Assembly (NCBI GenBank): GCA_947462335.1
Contig: OX381715.1
Span: forward strand, 40,834,650 to 40,898,649
DNA: 64,000 nt
Reading direction: 5' to 3'
Source of the DNA: Harmothoe impar
Taxonomy: Eukaryota > Annelida > Polychaeta > Phyllodocida > Polynoidae
This document shows positions 24,001 to 37,700 of this stretch, piece after piece. A model generated the notes under the pieces. The model saw only the letters and a list, made by a program, of their open reading frames with translations, did not search any database and had not been told where the DNA came from. Every line of letters starts with the position of its first letter. Position 1 is the first letter of the stretch. Position numbers and translations under genes: made by a program.

Positions 24001-25657
24001 TTATAGCAGATAAATACGTGTATCAACTCAGTCTACGGGTAAACGTAAAAAACGATTTAAGGCCACACTTTTTATCTTATGTGGGTTACGGGCCCGCCGC
24101 ACTAGAAATGCCCAAAACCAGAATAAAGATAAAATTGGGAAATCAACTGACTTTATTCCCTCCGATGTGGGTTCAACAGAAAACAATCCAAAGAAAAAAA
24201 TAAAAGTTATATGCAGTATAATATGTCGTTGGAAAGATAAAATAAACAGGAAAACAATGATCTACCTCTCATTGTGATGAAATGATTATTCAAATTTTCT
24301 CAATCTTTGAAAGAAAAAAACAACAGAATTTTAGTTTACTAAAACACAATTGATTTTCTATTGTTGGATCATCCTTCTATTTTCCCTACTTAAATCAAAA
24401 TATCCAGATTTTCCACACATACGTAGGTAAAAGGCCGAGACTTTTATTTAATTTTTAATTTTTTTTTATTTCGTCCTCCGTACTTTTGAAATTTCCTGAG
24501 GTATCCGTAACACTCAAAAAAAGTGTGGCCTAATCTACAGTACATTGTACTGTCAGTCGCAATATTGAGCCGGGCACTCTTCAATTTGGCGGGGCTGTTA
24601 CCCCTGGCGCATATATACAAGGCAGGCGCTTATTCAAGAGTTTTTTGAGTTTTGAATGAGTTTATGGACAGAAAATTTCACAACAAGTTGCGTCTTTCAA
24701 AGGTTTCGTTTTAGTGCTTAAGAAAAGTTTAGACATCCCTATATACCCCCAACGATTATACAAGACTGACACACTTATAAGGCCAGATAATTTACTGCAA
24801 CGGTGCGGTATCTTGAAAACTGGGAATCTCTGACTATGGTCTAAGGTAAGGGCCCGCAGTTAGGGAGTCTGCTTTTGACAGGCCAAAGACTAACCCGGGC
24901 CCCTTTAAGACACCCTTGGGGACAATAAGTTTTAAAACTCTGAACTACTAAAATGCTATTAAAGCAATTGAAGCACAGAATATGCTCTGAATCACGTTTA
25001 AATTTCGGCTCAAAGAGGGGGGGGGGGCGTAAGATGTTTTTCAGTATTTAGGGAGTGTTCATTTATTATTTACAGGGGGGGGGGGGGTGGTGGGTTTGGG
25101 GGGGGGGGGGGGTAAAAATTTCCGACCCCTTCTGAGGGGGGGGCGTAAAAAATTCTGACCCCTCTTGAGGGGGGGGGGGGGCGTAAAAATTTAAGCCCCT
25201 TTTTAGCCAAAAAGCCAGCGCGTTACTATAGTTCAAAGGGGGGGGGGCGAAAATTTCTGCCCCCTTCAGCGAGGGGGGCGCAAAACATTACACGCGCTCT
25301 CGAGGGGGGGGGGAGGCGTAAAATATTTTCGCCCCTCCGCGCGAAATCTCACCACACCCCCCTCTGTAATTAATAAATGAACACTCCCTTACTACTTACA
25401 TCTCCGGGTACGGGGCCGCAGTGGGTGAGGCGACGTTTGGGGGCCTGCCTCCAGGCGGGTTGACAGGACATGACACGCTTCCCGGCACGGACGGTAGTCG
25501 GGTTCTGCTGGCAGAGGATGCACACAGGCACCGACAGGCTCTCCAACCCTACAACACGGGCACACAAAAGATATATAACCACACACACACATACACAGAC
25601 ACTGACAGACTCTCCTACCCTACAACACGGGCACACACAAGATATATAACCACACCT

Positions 25658-25710
<53 letters not shown>

Positions 25711-28700
25711 TGACAGGCTCTCCAACCCTACAACAATTGCTAATATCATCATGTAGTACATTTGTGTGTAAAGATGGATTGTTGCAAATAAACACGTCCA
25801 AAAAAAACAAAAAAAAAACATGGGAGGAACGGATTATGCTACCTTCTCCTACTTTTCACAACCACTGAATGCCTGTTGGCAACTATGCTGCTGTGTACCA
25901 TGGTTACCTGACAGCTCTGACCAATCAGATGGCAGGGTTCTAGTCTATGACCTCACTTCCTGAATGCAAAAGGACACACTCTCACAGCTGAGCGTTGCTT
26001 AATGTCCATATTTGGCAACCGCTTTAGAGCACAGGTTTAGCAAAAGTGAGATGGGTGTGGCCCCTCTAGTTTGAGGTAGGGTCTAAGTTTGACATGATGA
26101 CATGTCCCATAGAAGGTACAGTTATAGTGGTTTTAACTTAAAAGTCTCATCAGGTGTGAACTGTTAGAATTAGGCCAAAAAAAAAAAAAAGGGTGTTTCA
26201 GGCAACATGGTCAGAATTTCCAGGGTAGGTAGGTCGGATTTTTTTTTTTTTCTTTTTTTTTTTTTAAACATAGAGAGAACCAGGAATGAGTCGCGAATCG
26301 ACAAATCGACTCGCGACTCACCAGAATGATTCAATAATTCCTCTATTGACTAGGAATATCAAGAAGTTATTGCATATTCCTCTTAAAAAGCCATTTTCTG
26401 AAGTTAATCAATTATTCAGGCCTCTGAGGTCACTGGGAGCTTGTTTTTCTTGAAAGAATTTGTAAAAATTGAGAAAAATAACAATAAAAATCAATTTTTT
26501 TTTATTTTTTTCCAAAATTGGGAAAAAAATGCTAGGGTCGGCCCTTTTTTGAATCTAGGGTCGGGTTGCCTGAAACACACTTTTTTTTTTTTTTGGCCTT
26601 ACTTAGTTTGATTAATTCCTGATCATTGTTTCTTAGGGTAATAAATAAATTGAACAAATTTAATAATAAATTCAATATAGAAAATAGGTCCACATTGAAT
26701 TAGGTTATTGTAGGGTCAGTACTAATCCAATTTGCTATTGGATAAAATTTCTGATGTCAATGGAATAGGCCATTTAAAGCTAGTTGGTTAGTACTGTGTG
26801 TTCTGTGCAATGACAAGTGTGACTGAAATTAGGTACACAGAAATTTATGGCAGTATCAAGCATATGGAATAATGTTGATTGTGGTCCCTGGATCAGAGGA
26901 AGGAAAGGACTAGACCTAAAATTAATTTTTACATCTATGTGACATAAAAAGAGCATAGGGTAGGGCGTTCAGACCCCTCTGCGACGGCACAGACATCCAG
27001 CTGTTTACTATTCTCTGTACACTAATGTTCTTATTTTGCTTAGATTATGCCAGTATATATGGATATGTTAATATCAGTGGAAAGCTATGACCTTATTCTA
27101 TCCAATATATCATTTTCTGCAAGAGTCAGTGACTTTTGAATATTGGTTTTAATCGAATGAGTATGTGGAAGCTGGGAAGTGTATGCTGCCTGTGTAGACC
27201 TAGATTTGACAGTCTTAAATGATAGCTCTCTAGGTACACACTGTACTAGAATGAATTTCCGGGAGAGGGTATTTGGGTAGTGAATTCAGAAATGATCATA
27301 ATGTAATGACATGATATAGGCCTACATTTAGAGATATCCTACATTTTAATCGGACTCCCAGACCCAAATCTACAGTATAAATTGTTCTATAAAGCATGGA
27401 ATCACCTTTCAAATAGGGCAGCCTAAATGTGTAGGTATATACATTAAAACCCCATATATGTTAACTATATACTGCCTGAATTGCAAAGTGATTGAAAAAT
27501 AAATAGCCACCGGATTTACACATATGTGAATCTACCTTTGCTGAGATCTAGTACATTCCCTATGTAAGGCACTCTCCACTCACCTGGATCCCCACCACTT
27601 ACAGTACAACAGGGGAGGGCTATTTCGGGGTCAAAGCATTACATGGTTAGACAGAGCCCACTTGTCCGCCCAAAACACCTTACTTTTTGCAAGGAAATCC
27701 CAATTTAACAAGGTTATAGTGGTGCTAGAGTTAAAATTATTCCAGTATTGTCTTAGTTAAGATCTAATCTATCTATGCTACACGGAAAATGTAATTCTTT
27801 TGTACTCAATAAAAATAGCCTGAACGCCCTACATAGGGCCGGGCGGTCGGACATTGCCAACATGAGTTAAGTTTCATGTAGCTTCCTGGCTCAGGTGTGT
27901 GGGACCCCCTGGGGCTTTATCTTGTGATTAAACGGATTGTTGGGGGTCTAAAACCTGAACTTAGTCTAATAGGTTTAAGCGATTAGGTGAGATGCTGCAT
28001 AGGCGGTGCATCCACCTTCTTTCCTCCAGGTTCAATTCCAAGATCCCAGCTGGTACCCAGGGAGCCAAGGTGGGTCAAGGGTGTTGGTCTTGCTGTAAAA
28101 GGTTGTGGTGTTTTTTCAATGAGTAGGACCCATAACAAGTTGATTCTACCTGGACAACCTTTCTGGAAATCCACACAGAAGATATGGCGGCCATTTTGAA
28201 TTTGCGGGTGGAGCGATATTTGAGATATTACTAAAAATATAAAGGTGTCTATCTCTGCTTCTAATCAGTTTAGAAACACAATCTTAGACTCAAAATATAC
28301 ATTTCTGATGCCAAGTAATTGAATGGACCACTTTTTGGAATGATGTGAGCAGCCATTTTGAATTTATAATGAGGTTTCTTGTGAGAAATGCACCATTTTC
28401 CATTCATTTCGGAGATCAAAAGCCTATCTTTGCTTCTAATCAACTTAGAAACGCAGTTTTAGATTCCATGTATATACTCCAGAAGTCAGTGAACTCATTG
28501 GTGTCATTCCCAAGTGGGTTAGAGAAAGCCATTTTGAATTTATAATGAGCTCAGTGATAAAAATCGGGCTCAATTCTTTCGGAGCTATGCTCTAAATGTG
28601 ATAATTAATTGAGAGATACCATAAAAAATTCAAACTGTGCATTGAGAATATATTTTTATCAAATACTTGCATCCCTTGGAAGGCTAGGACAGCCATTTTG

Positions 28701-31700
28701 AATATCTAATGAGGTCAACCTACAAAAGGAAACATGTTTCTTGCAGACAACTGTGATGGTCTTATATCATGTCGCTGTTTATAATTTACCACTATAATCT
28801 TCACAGAATTGTCAGCTTAAAATGTCCAGCCATCCTATAAAGTCACTGCAGATGTTTAGGACAGGCAGGACATTGGAGGGGAACAGTACCGTGTACCGAT
28901 TATTCTCATTTGATCAGTGATCATACCCTCCAGTGGTGAATTAGTGGGGACCGTTTTTTATAGCATCAAAGTAGTCTTAGTAATACAGTTAATTTAGCTT
29001 CCAGCTCAAGTTGGAACATATGGGCAACATAATGCAGATCTAGTATTAACATGTACCTTGTTGTTCCAGTACCTGGGTCTGACCATGCAGATTAACATGA
29101 AAAGTATAGAAACTGTGGCTAATACACAAGTCAGGCTGCCACTACAGCTTATAGGATCGGCGCAAAGTCTCATGCTGACATCCCTTTGGTTAACTATAAT
29201 TATGGATACCAAACTATATCACTATACCTTCTTCTGTTGCTATTCCATGTGGCTAACACACAAAATATGTCTCCCCCTGGTGTTATTGATCAGCTGATCT
29301 CTTCTTTCTGTATTTTGATAGCAGGAGGTAGCAGAATAGCAGGCAGACTCATCTAGACCTGTGCAGTACACACAGGTGGCTTAGATCTCCCTTGATAACT
29401 TTAGCTGTTCACTGAGTTAGTATTGCATTGCTTTGGTAGACTGAATTGACATCATTAATAAAGTTGTATCTATGGTTAGAACCAAACAGGACAATTGTGA
29501 TCGTGCTCAGATTTCCATTCCGCTCTCACCTGAAATGTGTTGATTTGGAAATAATAGTAGCCAAGCACAATCCTCTTCAAATGTTTTTCAAAATCATCTA
29601 CTGTTGCAGGAAGATTTTCGATGATCCTTTGTCAGTGAGAAACTTATTTCAGCTCCTTAACTAAGCATTTTCTGATCCATAAGGCTTAACAGAGAATTGC
29701 ATTTGTATTGATCCATATACTTGGGGTAGGCTAGGACTAGGGTCTGTCTGGGAACCATCCAAGTATCTGACTCCTTACAACTGTAAGGATCGTATGACTT
29801 CCAGCTATTCTCCCAGGGAACTGAGACAGGTGGCTGTACAGTGTAAAGAGCCTTCTTTATTCAGGATGTTGGTGAAGTAGACAGGGGTTCACCGTCAAAA
29901 TGATCACAGCCACACTCAGTGTTTTCTGTGGACTCCAGCTAGGTGTTCTGGCAGAACCTGGACCAGGTGCTTCAACCCTGTGGGTGGATGATCCATGTGG
30001 GGAGCAGTGTAAGTCCTGTCTGCGGGAGTGTTGTAGCAGCAAGAGCTAAAAGGTCCTCAATGAGTATCCTTATAGTCTGAGCTCCTAGTGGGAACTGCCA
30101 GTGACCGGCTGTGGCCTGCCTTAGATAGCAGGCTGCCGATGGTGGCGACCTCTGGTTGTCCGGGCTGGATGGGGTTCACCCGGTCCAGGCAATCAGGTGA
30201 AACTGGGCAGTTAGAATTGTGTCCAGGCCAGATAGACAGCCGGGCCGGGTGATGTATCCAGGCAGTAACTGCAACTGGGTAATGCAAGCCGGGTTGAGCC
30301 TTAGCCAGGCAGGGCTGGCAGTACTAGAAGGAGGTATAGTATAAGGATATATGATGGTACATCATCACACATTCATAGCATTTTGAAATATCATCAACTC
30401 TCTTCTCTGCACAATATGTTAATTAAATGATCTTTACAGAGAGCAATTCATGTTTTGCACATAAATGGATGCCAACCAATCTTAAGTGTCCACTTGACCA
30501 CCATGGGCAATCATTTCGGATAGCCTGTAAGAGTGTGTCAAGAACACCTTTCATTATTCCACAGCTACCAATTCTGTTCATTACCAAACTAAAACAATGG
30601 GGTATCTTATTACAAATTCATTGGCATGCACTGGAGTGCACAATGCCTATGGTGCTGCCCCCCCCCCCCCCCCCCCAGCATATGTGACCAGGCACATGAA
30701 AAGGGGTACTCAGGGGGAATTGATGATTGAAGTTTGTGTCATGATCTTTAAAATGAGATATCATGAGCCAAGATACTCCTGGTAGTTTTGTCAGAACTAA
30801 AAAAACAACAACCAAGGTACCTTCTCACGTGTTGAACCACATATTATTAATGAACCACTCTAAACTCCCCCTGTATACTGACTACAATATTGGACATTTG
30901 AGAATATTACAAAGGGTTGATCCATCTATTTCTAGACAATTCTCCAAAACCTTCATAACCAAATTATTTTACCCTTGTCAGGAAACTTCTCAGTGATGGA
31001 TATCACTGGTGGCAATGTTGACAAGTTCAGATGGCTCTGTTTGAAAGGGATTGATCTTGTGATTTTTGATCACTACTAATGCTTTGTTGATCAATGATGG
31101 ATCCCTGGTCTATTAGCTTCATGATTATTTTCTAAAGCTGATGTCACAGTTGAAGGGTCTTCTTCAGTACACTGTTAGTTGTGGTGACACAAGGCTTCCC
31201 CCTGTGTTAGTGGGGACCTTCATGATGGGGGCATGAAGGAGTAGAATAACTTCATCGGGAGCCTTCCATAATACCAATGGGCATACCGGACTCGTAAAAG
31301 GCGACAAAACTTGAGGGGTCTCGTGCCTTACTGCTGTGATCAGTCACGTAAGCTGTTTGGCAACCGCTGCCCATATGCGCGGGCCCGGGCCTCCTTGCTG
31401 GTGGTCTGGCATGGGATCCCTCCTCAGTGAACCACGTCTGAGATATCAAAGGCCGTGGTTTGTCTGGCCCTGCCAACTATGGTACTCGCCCAGGTATCTA
31501 GGGCCAGGCAAATAAAAGAACACTTGCTATCCTTCGAAAAGAGTAGGGGACGTGCCCCGGTAGCGGTTTTCTCCCTCACCCCATAGATGCGGTCATTCAT
31601 TTCATAGATTCGATCATCCATAGATGCGGTCACTGCTGTATTGGGCAAGCAGCATATAAATACCTGTCCTACTACTGCAAGGCAGACTACCACTATTTGT

Positions 31701-34700
31701 GGATGACTCCTTGCCAACTTGAGATGTCCCGTGAGGTACTTGATGTACGTCTGGACGTTAAACAAATCAATCAATCAATCAATCAATCAAACAAGGCTTA
31801 TAATTGAATGCAGCAGGCATATTGTCGTGATTCCAGTGAAGCTTGTCTTCCTGATATTGAGATTATATGCAGGTAATCATCGCAGGTAACACACCTTTGT
31901 GTTTCACTATCACCGACTGTAATGTCCCCAAATTGTACAAATCTGTTATACATTGAGGGTGCCACTTCATCTCCCATATTGTTCAATCAGGATTAATTAT
32001 ATTTCCATCGTCAAAACTAAACTGTTTGTCATGACATGGTTCATTAGATCTTCTTGTATCATCTGTTTAAGTTCTATGCGGAAGGAAACAATTTTCATCT
32101 CTTGCTGTCAATAGATGACAGTATCCCAGCCAGCATCGTTTAATGGGGCCCATATGGTTTTCCTGGTGGGTTGTCATATGTACCCACACTGGGATTTGAT
32201 TCTTGTTTTCCGGGGCAACCGGTGGGAGCCTAGATAAGCTTGCCCAGATTTGAAATGGTCAGATCCAGCCAAGATCTTACCCCACTGATAGCGCTGGATA
32301 AAAAGGACCAAATCCCAGATGTGGGAAAATCCAGCTGGCCTAAGTAAAAGACATAATATGGGCCCCAGGGACCACTGTTGTCTAGGATAATACCCATTAC
32401 ATCTTGATTACAACAGGCATGGTTGTCATATATGTCTGATAATACAATAGGTAGGTGGAGGACATACTACTATTGCTTGGAAGCGGTTGGGACAGTTAAT
32501 GGTCCCATATACAGCCTTTTATTGGCAAAATGGAAAGAATATATGTGGAAAATGAAGTATTTGTGCAATCATATTACAGAAACTATATACAAGATTAATC
32601 TTATTACTACAATTGCTACTATTGCTAATTTCTGTAGAACTTATAAGGCTTTTGATCTCTGACATAAATGGATAATTATGCATTTCTAACAAGTCACCTC
32701 AGACTTTTGGACACCAGATTATCCAGACCTCAGGTAAAAATGAGAATAATCAGTACACAGTACTGTTCCCCTCAAATTTCCTCATTAGATATTCAGAATG
32801 GCGGTCATAGCCTTCCAAGGGATGCAAGTTTTTGATAAAAACATATTCTCAATGCACAGTTTGAATTTTTAATGGTATCTCTGAATTGATTATCACATTT
32901 AGAGCATAGCTCCGGAAAAATCGAGCCCGATTTTTATCACTGAGCTCATTATAAATTCAAAATGGCTTCCTCTAACCTACTTGGGAATGACACCAATGAG
33001 TTCACTGACTTCTGGAGTATATATATGGAATCTAAAATTATGTTTCTAAGTTGATTAGAAGCAAAGATAGGCTTTTGATCTCCGAAATGAATGGAAAATG
33101 GTGCATTTCTCACAAGTAATCTCATTATAAATTCAAAATGGCTGCCCAGATCATTCCAAAATGTGGTCCATTCAATTGCTTGGCATCAGAAATGTATATT
33201 TTGAGTCTAAGATTGTGTTTCTAAACTGATTAGAAGCAGAGATAGACACCTTTATATATTCTAATGATATCTCAAATATCACTCCATCCGCAAATTCAAA
33301 ATGGCCGCCATATCTTATGTGTGGATTTCCAGAAAGGTTGTCCAGGTAGAATCAACTTGTTATGGGTCCTACTCATTGAAAAAACACCACAACCTTTTAC
33401 AGCAAGACCAACACCCAGGACCCTCCATATGGGGCTTTGGCTCCCTGGGTATGGGGATCTTGGGGGATTCTTGATGAAACTTAAAACTGTTATGTTGAAT
33501 CCTTGCCACCGTGATGGTGTTGCTGAAGGAGGGGGACAGGTGTTGAAGTGACGTCCTACAGGTTTGTCCATGTTGTTGTCTATGTCTCCGCTGTGGCCTT
33601 GGAAACGGTCCATTAGTCGTTCCATGGTTTGTCCAACATGTTGTGTGCCATAGTGTTTGCAAGTGATGGCGTACATTATGTTGGCACTTTAGCAGTTGAC
33701 TTCTGTCAAGGTTCTGAATTTTCTACCGTTAGAGGTCGACTGAACGCATCCTCTCTTGTTGAGTTTATGGCAGTATCTGCATTTTAACGGGTTGTTGCAT
33801 GGGAATCTTCTAATGTGTGGGACCTTGGTGGTTGGTGTCCTTTGGCTAGTGGATGCTCGTACGAGTTCATTGCCAAGGCTTTTGTTTTTTCTATTGCCAA
33901 ACGCCAATTTATGTTCATGGAACTCCCGTGTGGTTTTGGATTTTTTCATTTGGTCCCAGTTCTCAGTGAGGATCTTTTTGATCGGCGGGTTATGCGGGTT
34001 GTGGGTGGTCATGCAGTTAAATGCTTTGTTTTGACCCTTTGGTTTTGGTTTGGCCTGTTTTGTGATTTGGCTCTCGCTAGTGAGTCTAGCAGTAATTGTC
34101 TTGGGTATTCCCTGTACAAGAAGTGTGTGCATAGCATCAGAGACTTTCGGAGGAACTCAGATTCTCTGGTGCATGTGCGTTTGACCCTGAGAAATTGTGA
34201 GTAGGGAATGGTCCTCAAGACATGTCTTGGGTGCTCTGACAAGGAGGGTAAGTAGTTGTGGATGTCAGTGGGTTTGCAGTAAAGGGTTGTTTCCAGCTGT
34301 CCTACTGAGTTCTTGTTGATTGTGATGTCTAGGAAGTTCACGGTGGAGAGTGAGTCCTCCATGGTGAATTTTATGGTTTTGTGGCAAGTGTTAAGGTGGT
34401 GTAGGAACATGTCTAGGGCTGCCTTGCCATGTGTCCAGATGATTAAAACATCATCTATGTACCTTTTCCAAACTAGTGGTTGGGTGTGGTAAGGGTATAC
34501 AAACCTGTTCTCAAAATCTCCCATAAAGATGTTGGCATATGCAGGTGCCAGCTTGGTCCCCATGGCAGTGCCGCTGACCTGTAAGAAGTCTTTGTCATCT
34601 AATTGGCAATTGTTACAAGTGAGGACTAGGTCCAGCAGAGCACAGATGGAATGGTTTGTGGGGTTCAGGTTGGGGTGTCTCTCCGAAGAGAGCGCCTTTC

Positions 34701-37700
34701 TGACCGTGCTGATGCCTTCAGCGGTCGGAATATTTGTGTATAGACTGGTGACGTGCATGGTTGCTAGAATCGCATCCCCTGGGCAGTCTAGGTCTAAAAC
34801 TGTTCTGATAAAATCCCCTGTGTCTTTTAAGAAAGAAGGTAATTGTGGAATTATGGGTTGCAAGAAAAAGTCCACAAATTGTGAGATTCTCTCAGATGGG
34901 CAGTCATTGGCTGAGACGATGGGTCTGCCGGGAGGGGGTAGCTTATTTTTTTGGATTTTGGGTAAGAGGTATAGATTCGATGTTCTGGGTTTTTGTGTGA
35001 CCAAATATTCTCGTTTAATCACAACCCTACAACATGGGCACACACAAGATATATAACCACACCTACAGCAAACACACACACGCAGGATACCCAAAGGATA
35101 CCCACAGGACATACACAGAATACACAGGATACACACGGGCACATACACTCTCAAACCCTACACACCACACAGCCACAGGACATATAACCAGACCCACAGC
35201 ACACACACACAGAATACACAGGATACACACAGGCACAGATGTAGACAGGCTCTCCAACCCTACACACCACACAAACAGACACAAGTTTTATTACCGCATA
35301 CATGTATCCACAGAACTAATCACACATGGTTTAGGTCTTTGATGAATAGTATAGAATACGATGAAAAGAATATTATTTTAAAAGGATGGTCTTATCGTTA
35401 TTAAAAATAATACTTTAAAATCGTTTCCCCACTTACGTCAAAACCCCACTACTGAAGGTGAAAAAATCCTCAAAAAAAATCGGAGTTTAATCCGAGGTTT
35501 ACGACATAATTCATTCTTGTAATTATACTTTAACAGGCACTGAGAAGGAACAAGGTAACACATTTAAAGTCAGTTTAATAATAAGTCGGACACAAAAGAA
35601 AATAATTAGGAAATCTAGAATTTTCTAAAACATGTCAAAAGAACATTAACTGTTTATGCCTAATTACTCTTGAACACTTTAAGTAATAATACCTCAATTT
35701 AAATACATAACAATTTCTTGTTTACCCACCTTTGAATTGTGACAGAAGGCGATGACATTTGCCGTAGAAATGTTGGTGTTCGCCCGAAATGTTAAGATAC
35801 TTCAAATTACCTCCTAGTTCAGAAATCAGCTCAAGACCCCCAAAATCTCCCGTGTCACTTGGATTGCTCTAAAATGAAAAAAAAGACATAGAGTAAGATA
35901 GTGTATTTAAGCATATTATTATCTTGAACATCGAGATCAGTAAAGGTTATCAGGGTGGATAAAGTTGATTTCACTTTCACAGAAAGAAAAAGAAGCATGG
36001 GCAAAATTAAACAGGGATAGTAGGTCAGATTTTTTTTTTTTACAATTCTTTTTAGCAAAAAAAGTGAATTCTAATAGTAAAAACGTCAAATATGTCATAG
36101 AAATGTCTTAAATATTAAAGTAAGGCCTACCGGTAATAGGTAATTACACAATTACCAGGTATCGGTACATCTTGTTATCTCAATTTTGTTTAATGTTTAA
36201 TGCATGATGCTGTTGTCTGCAACTGGATTAATACACTCCGGAAGGCTCGTCATGATGCACAAATGCAATGCTGGCGAGTTACAGCACTGCATGTGTGCAT
36301 CATGACGACAAAATCTGTCTAGCTGTGCTTGCAGGGTGCTAAGTGCTAACATAAATTCTCACGTAGAAGCCACAGCTACTGAGCAGGTCAGATTGTCAGT
36401 GCCGCTTATAGGATCGGCCCCGAGTCGGGGTGCGGCTTATACAAGAGTTTTTAGATGTATACTAACTATTAGGGTACTAAACTCGCCAAAATCAGACCCC
36501 CTGTGTGGCTTATATGACTTTCCTAAGTTAGAGGGTGTGGCTTATGGACGAGTTAGGCTTATATGCGAGAATTTCCGGTAGTTGGTCCCCCCCCCCCTTA
36601 CCTCTAACGTCCAGGCACATCCGGCTAAGTTGAGACTCGCTAACCGCGGACAGCTCGTCAGGACCAGGCGTAGCTCCTTCTCTGTATACCGCTGCAGCTT
36701 GGACCGTAGATTTAAATACCGCAGGTTTACTGCATATTTAAACTCTAACACCGGGTTCGGGATCTCAACCCGCGACCCAGACAAGTCAAGGTTCTCCAGT
36801 TTATCAATCTCCTTCAAACATTCCCGGAATTCCGGTTTACGACCGAATTCGCAGAAGTTGACATTCGGCATGAGGAGTGTTTGCCAGGGGAGTTTGGCAT
36901 TGGGGAGTTGCTGAAGGGTGCCATAGAAGAACATCTGGGCTCCAGCATGGATATTTGGTGTGAGACTGAGCACTTTCAGTTTTGAGTAGACTGCGGGGTT
37001 ACTAATGATGGGGCGGTATAACTCGGGAACAGCCATACCGGCTGAGTCTATGAGTAGCTCCTCTAGGTTGTGGCAGTAGTCAAGGATAGTAGCACTCTCA
37101 CCATGGTAACGCATCAACACCATCTCTGTCGACGTATAATACAAATGCAGCCGCCGTAACGACTTCAGTGCATTTTGTGCTGGATTGAACATGTCTCTTT
37201 TGATATCTGCGAATGTCGCGATGCTAAACGACAAAGCTTCCAGTTGCTCTTGAGTTGTGAGCAGATTGACAAGGGATTCCGTCCGGAGTCGACACTCGAC
37301 GAGGTGTATCTCGCGTAGGTTCTTGCAGCTCTGGATGGCCCACTGGATGGTGCGAGCCGGCAGCCAGTAGCAGTGGTTGAAGGAGAGTCGCTCGATGTGT
37401 TGTCGACACGCCCCCACGTGGTAGCGCACATCCTCCTCACGTGCTAGGTGGAACCCCTCAAAGTCACAGTCCCTGAAATAAACAACCAGGTGTTACACAG
37501 GGTGGACAATGTTGAACATGACACATGGATTTTTCCCGCCTCCTGGCGTGTCAAAAATAATCGTCCATCATGGGCATTCAATGTTGGCGCCTTTTTGTTG
37601 CATAGAAGTATTAGTAACGCCCGCAGGATATTCTCAGAATACAGGTAGAACAGGCCCCCCCCCCCCCCCCCCCCCCCACTCAAGAGGGATTACCCACCCA

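Larger units (their letters stand above)
32735..35027 (-). mobile_element. Penelope-like retroelement 1, 5'-truncated
   Basis: On the - strand a reverse transcriptase (35027 to about 34010), a shifted linker frame, a GIY-YIG domain (to about 33540) and a 3' region with about 165-base repeats. It starts abruptly in the reverse transcriptase, next to a copy of the exon-4 minisatellite. The 3' region is duplicated in inverse at 28036-28912. Confidence 0.85.

Noticed and set aside
25370..25821. Cys/Val-repeat ORFs on the - strand and a Thr/His ORF on the + strand
   Set aside because: They come from the CA repeat; only the FBXL18 exon 4 part is coding, with correct splice sites and phase.
27980..28050. 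tRNA gene
   Set aside because: Only a B-box-like word is present; no cloverleaf could be drawn.
33264..33551. + strand ORF shared with the - strand at 27983-28174
   Set aside because: Similarity is due to the inverted Penelope-like 3' repeat; no independent coding evidence.
34529..35056. 175-residue + strand ORF
   Set aside because: It is antisense to the Penelope-like reverse transcriptase.
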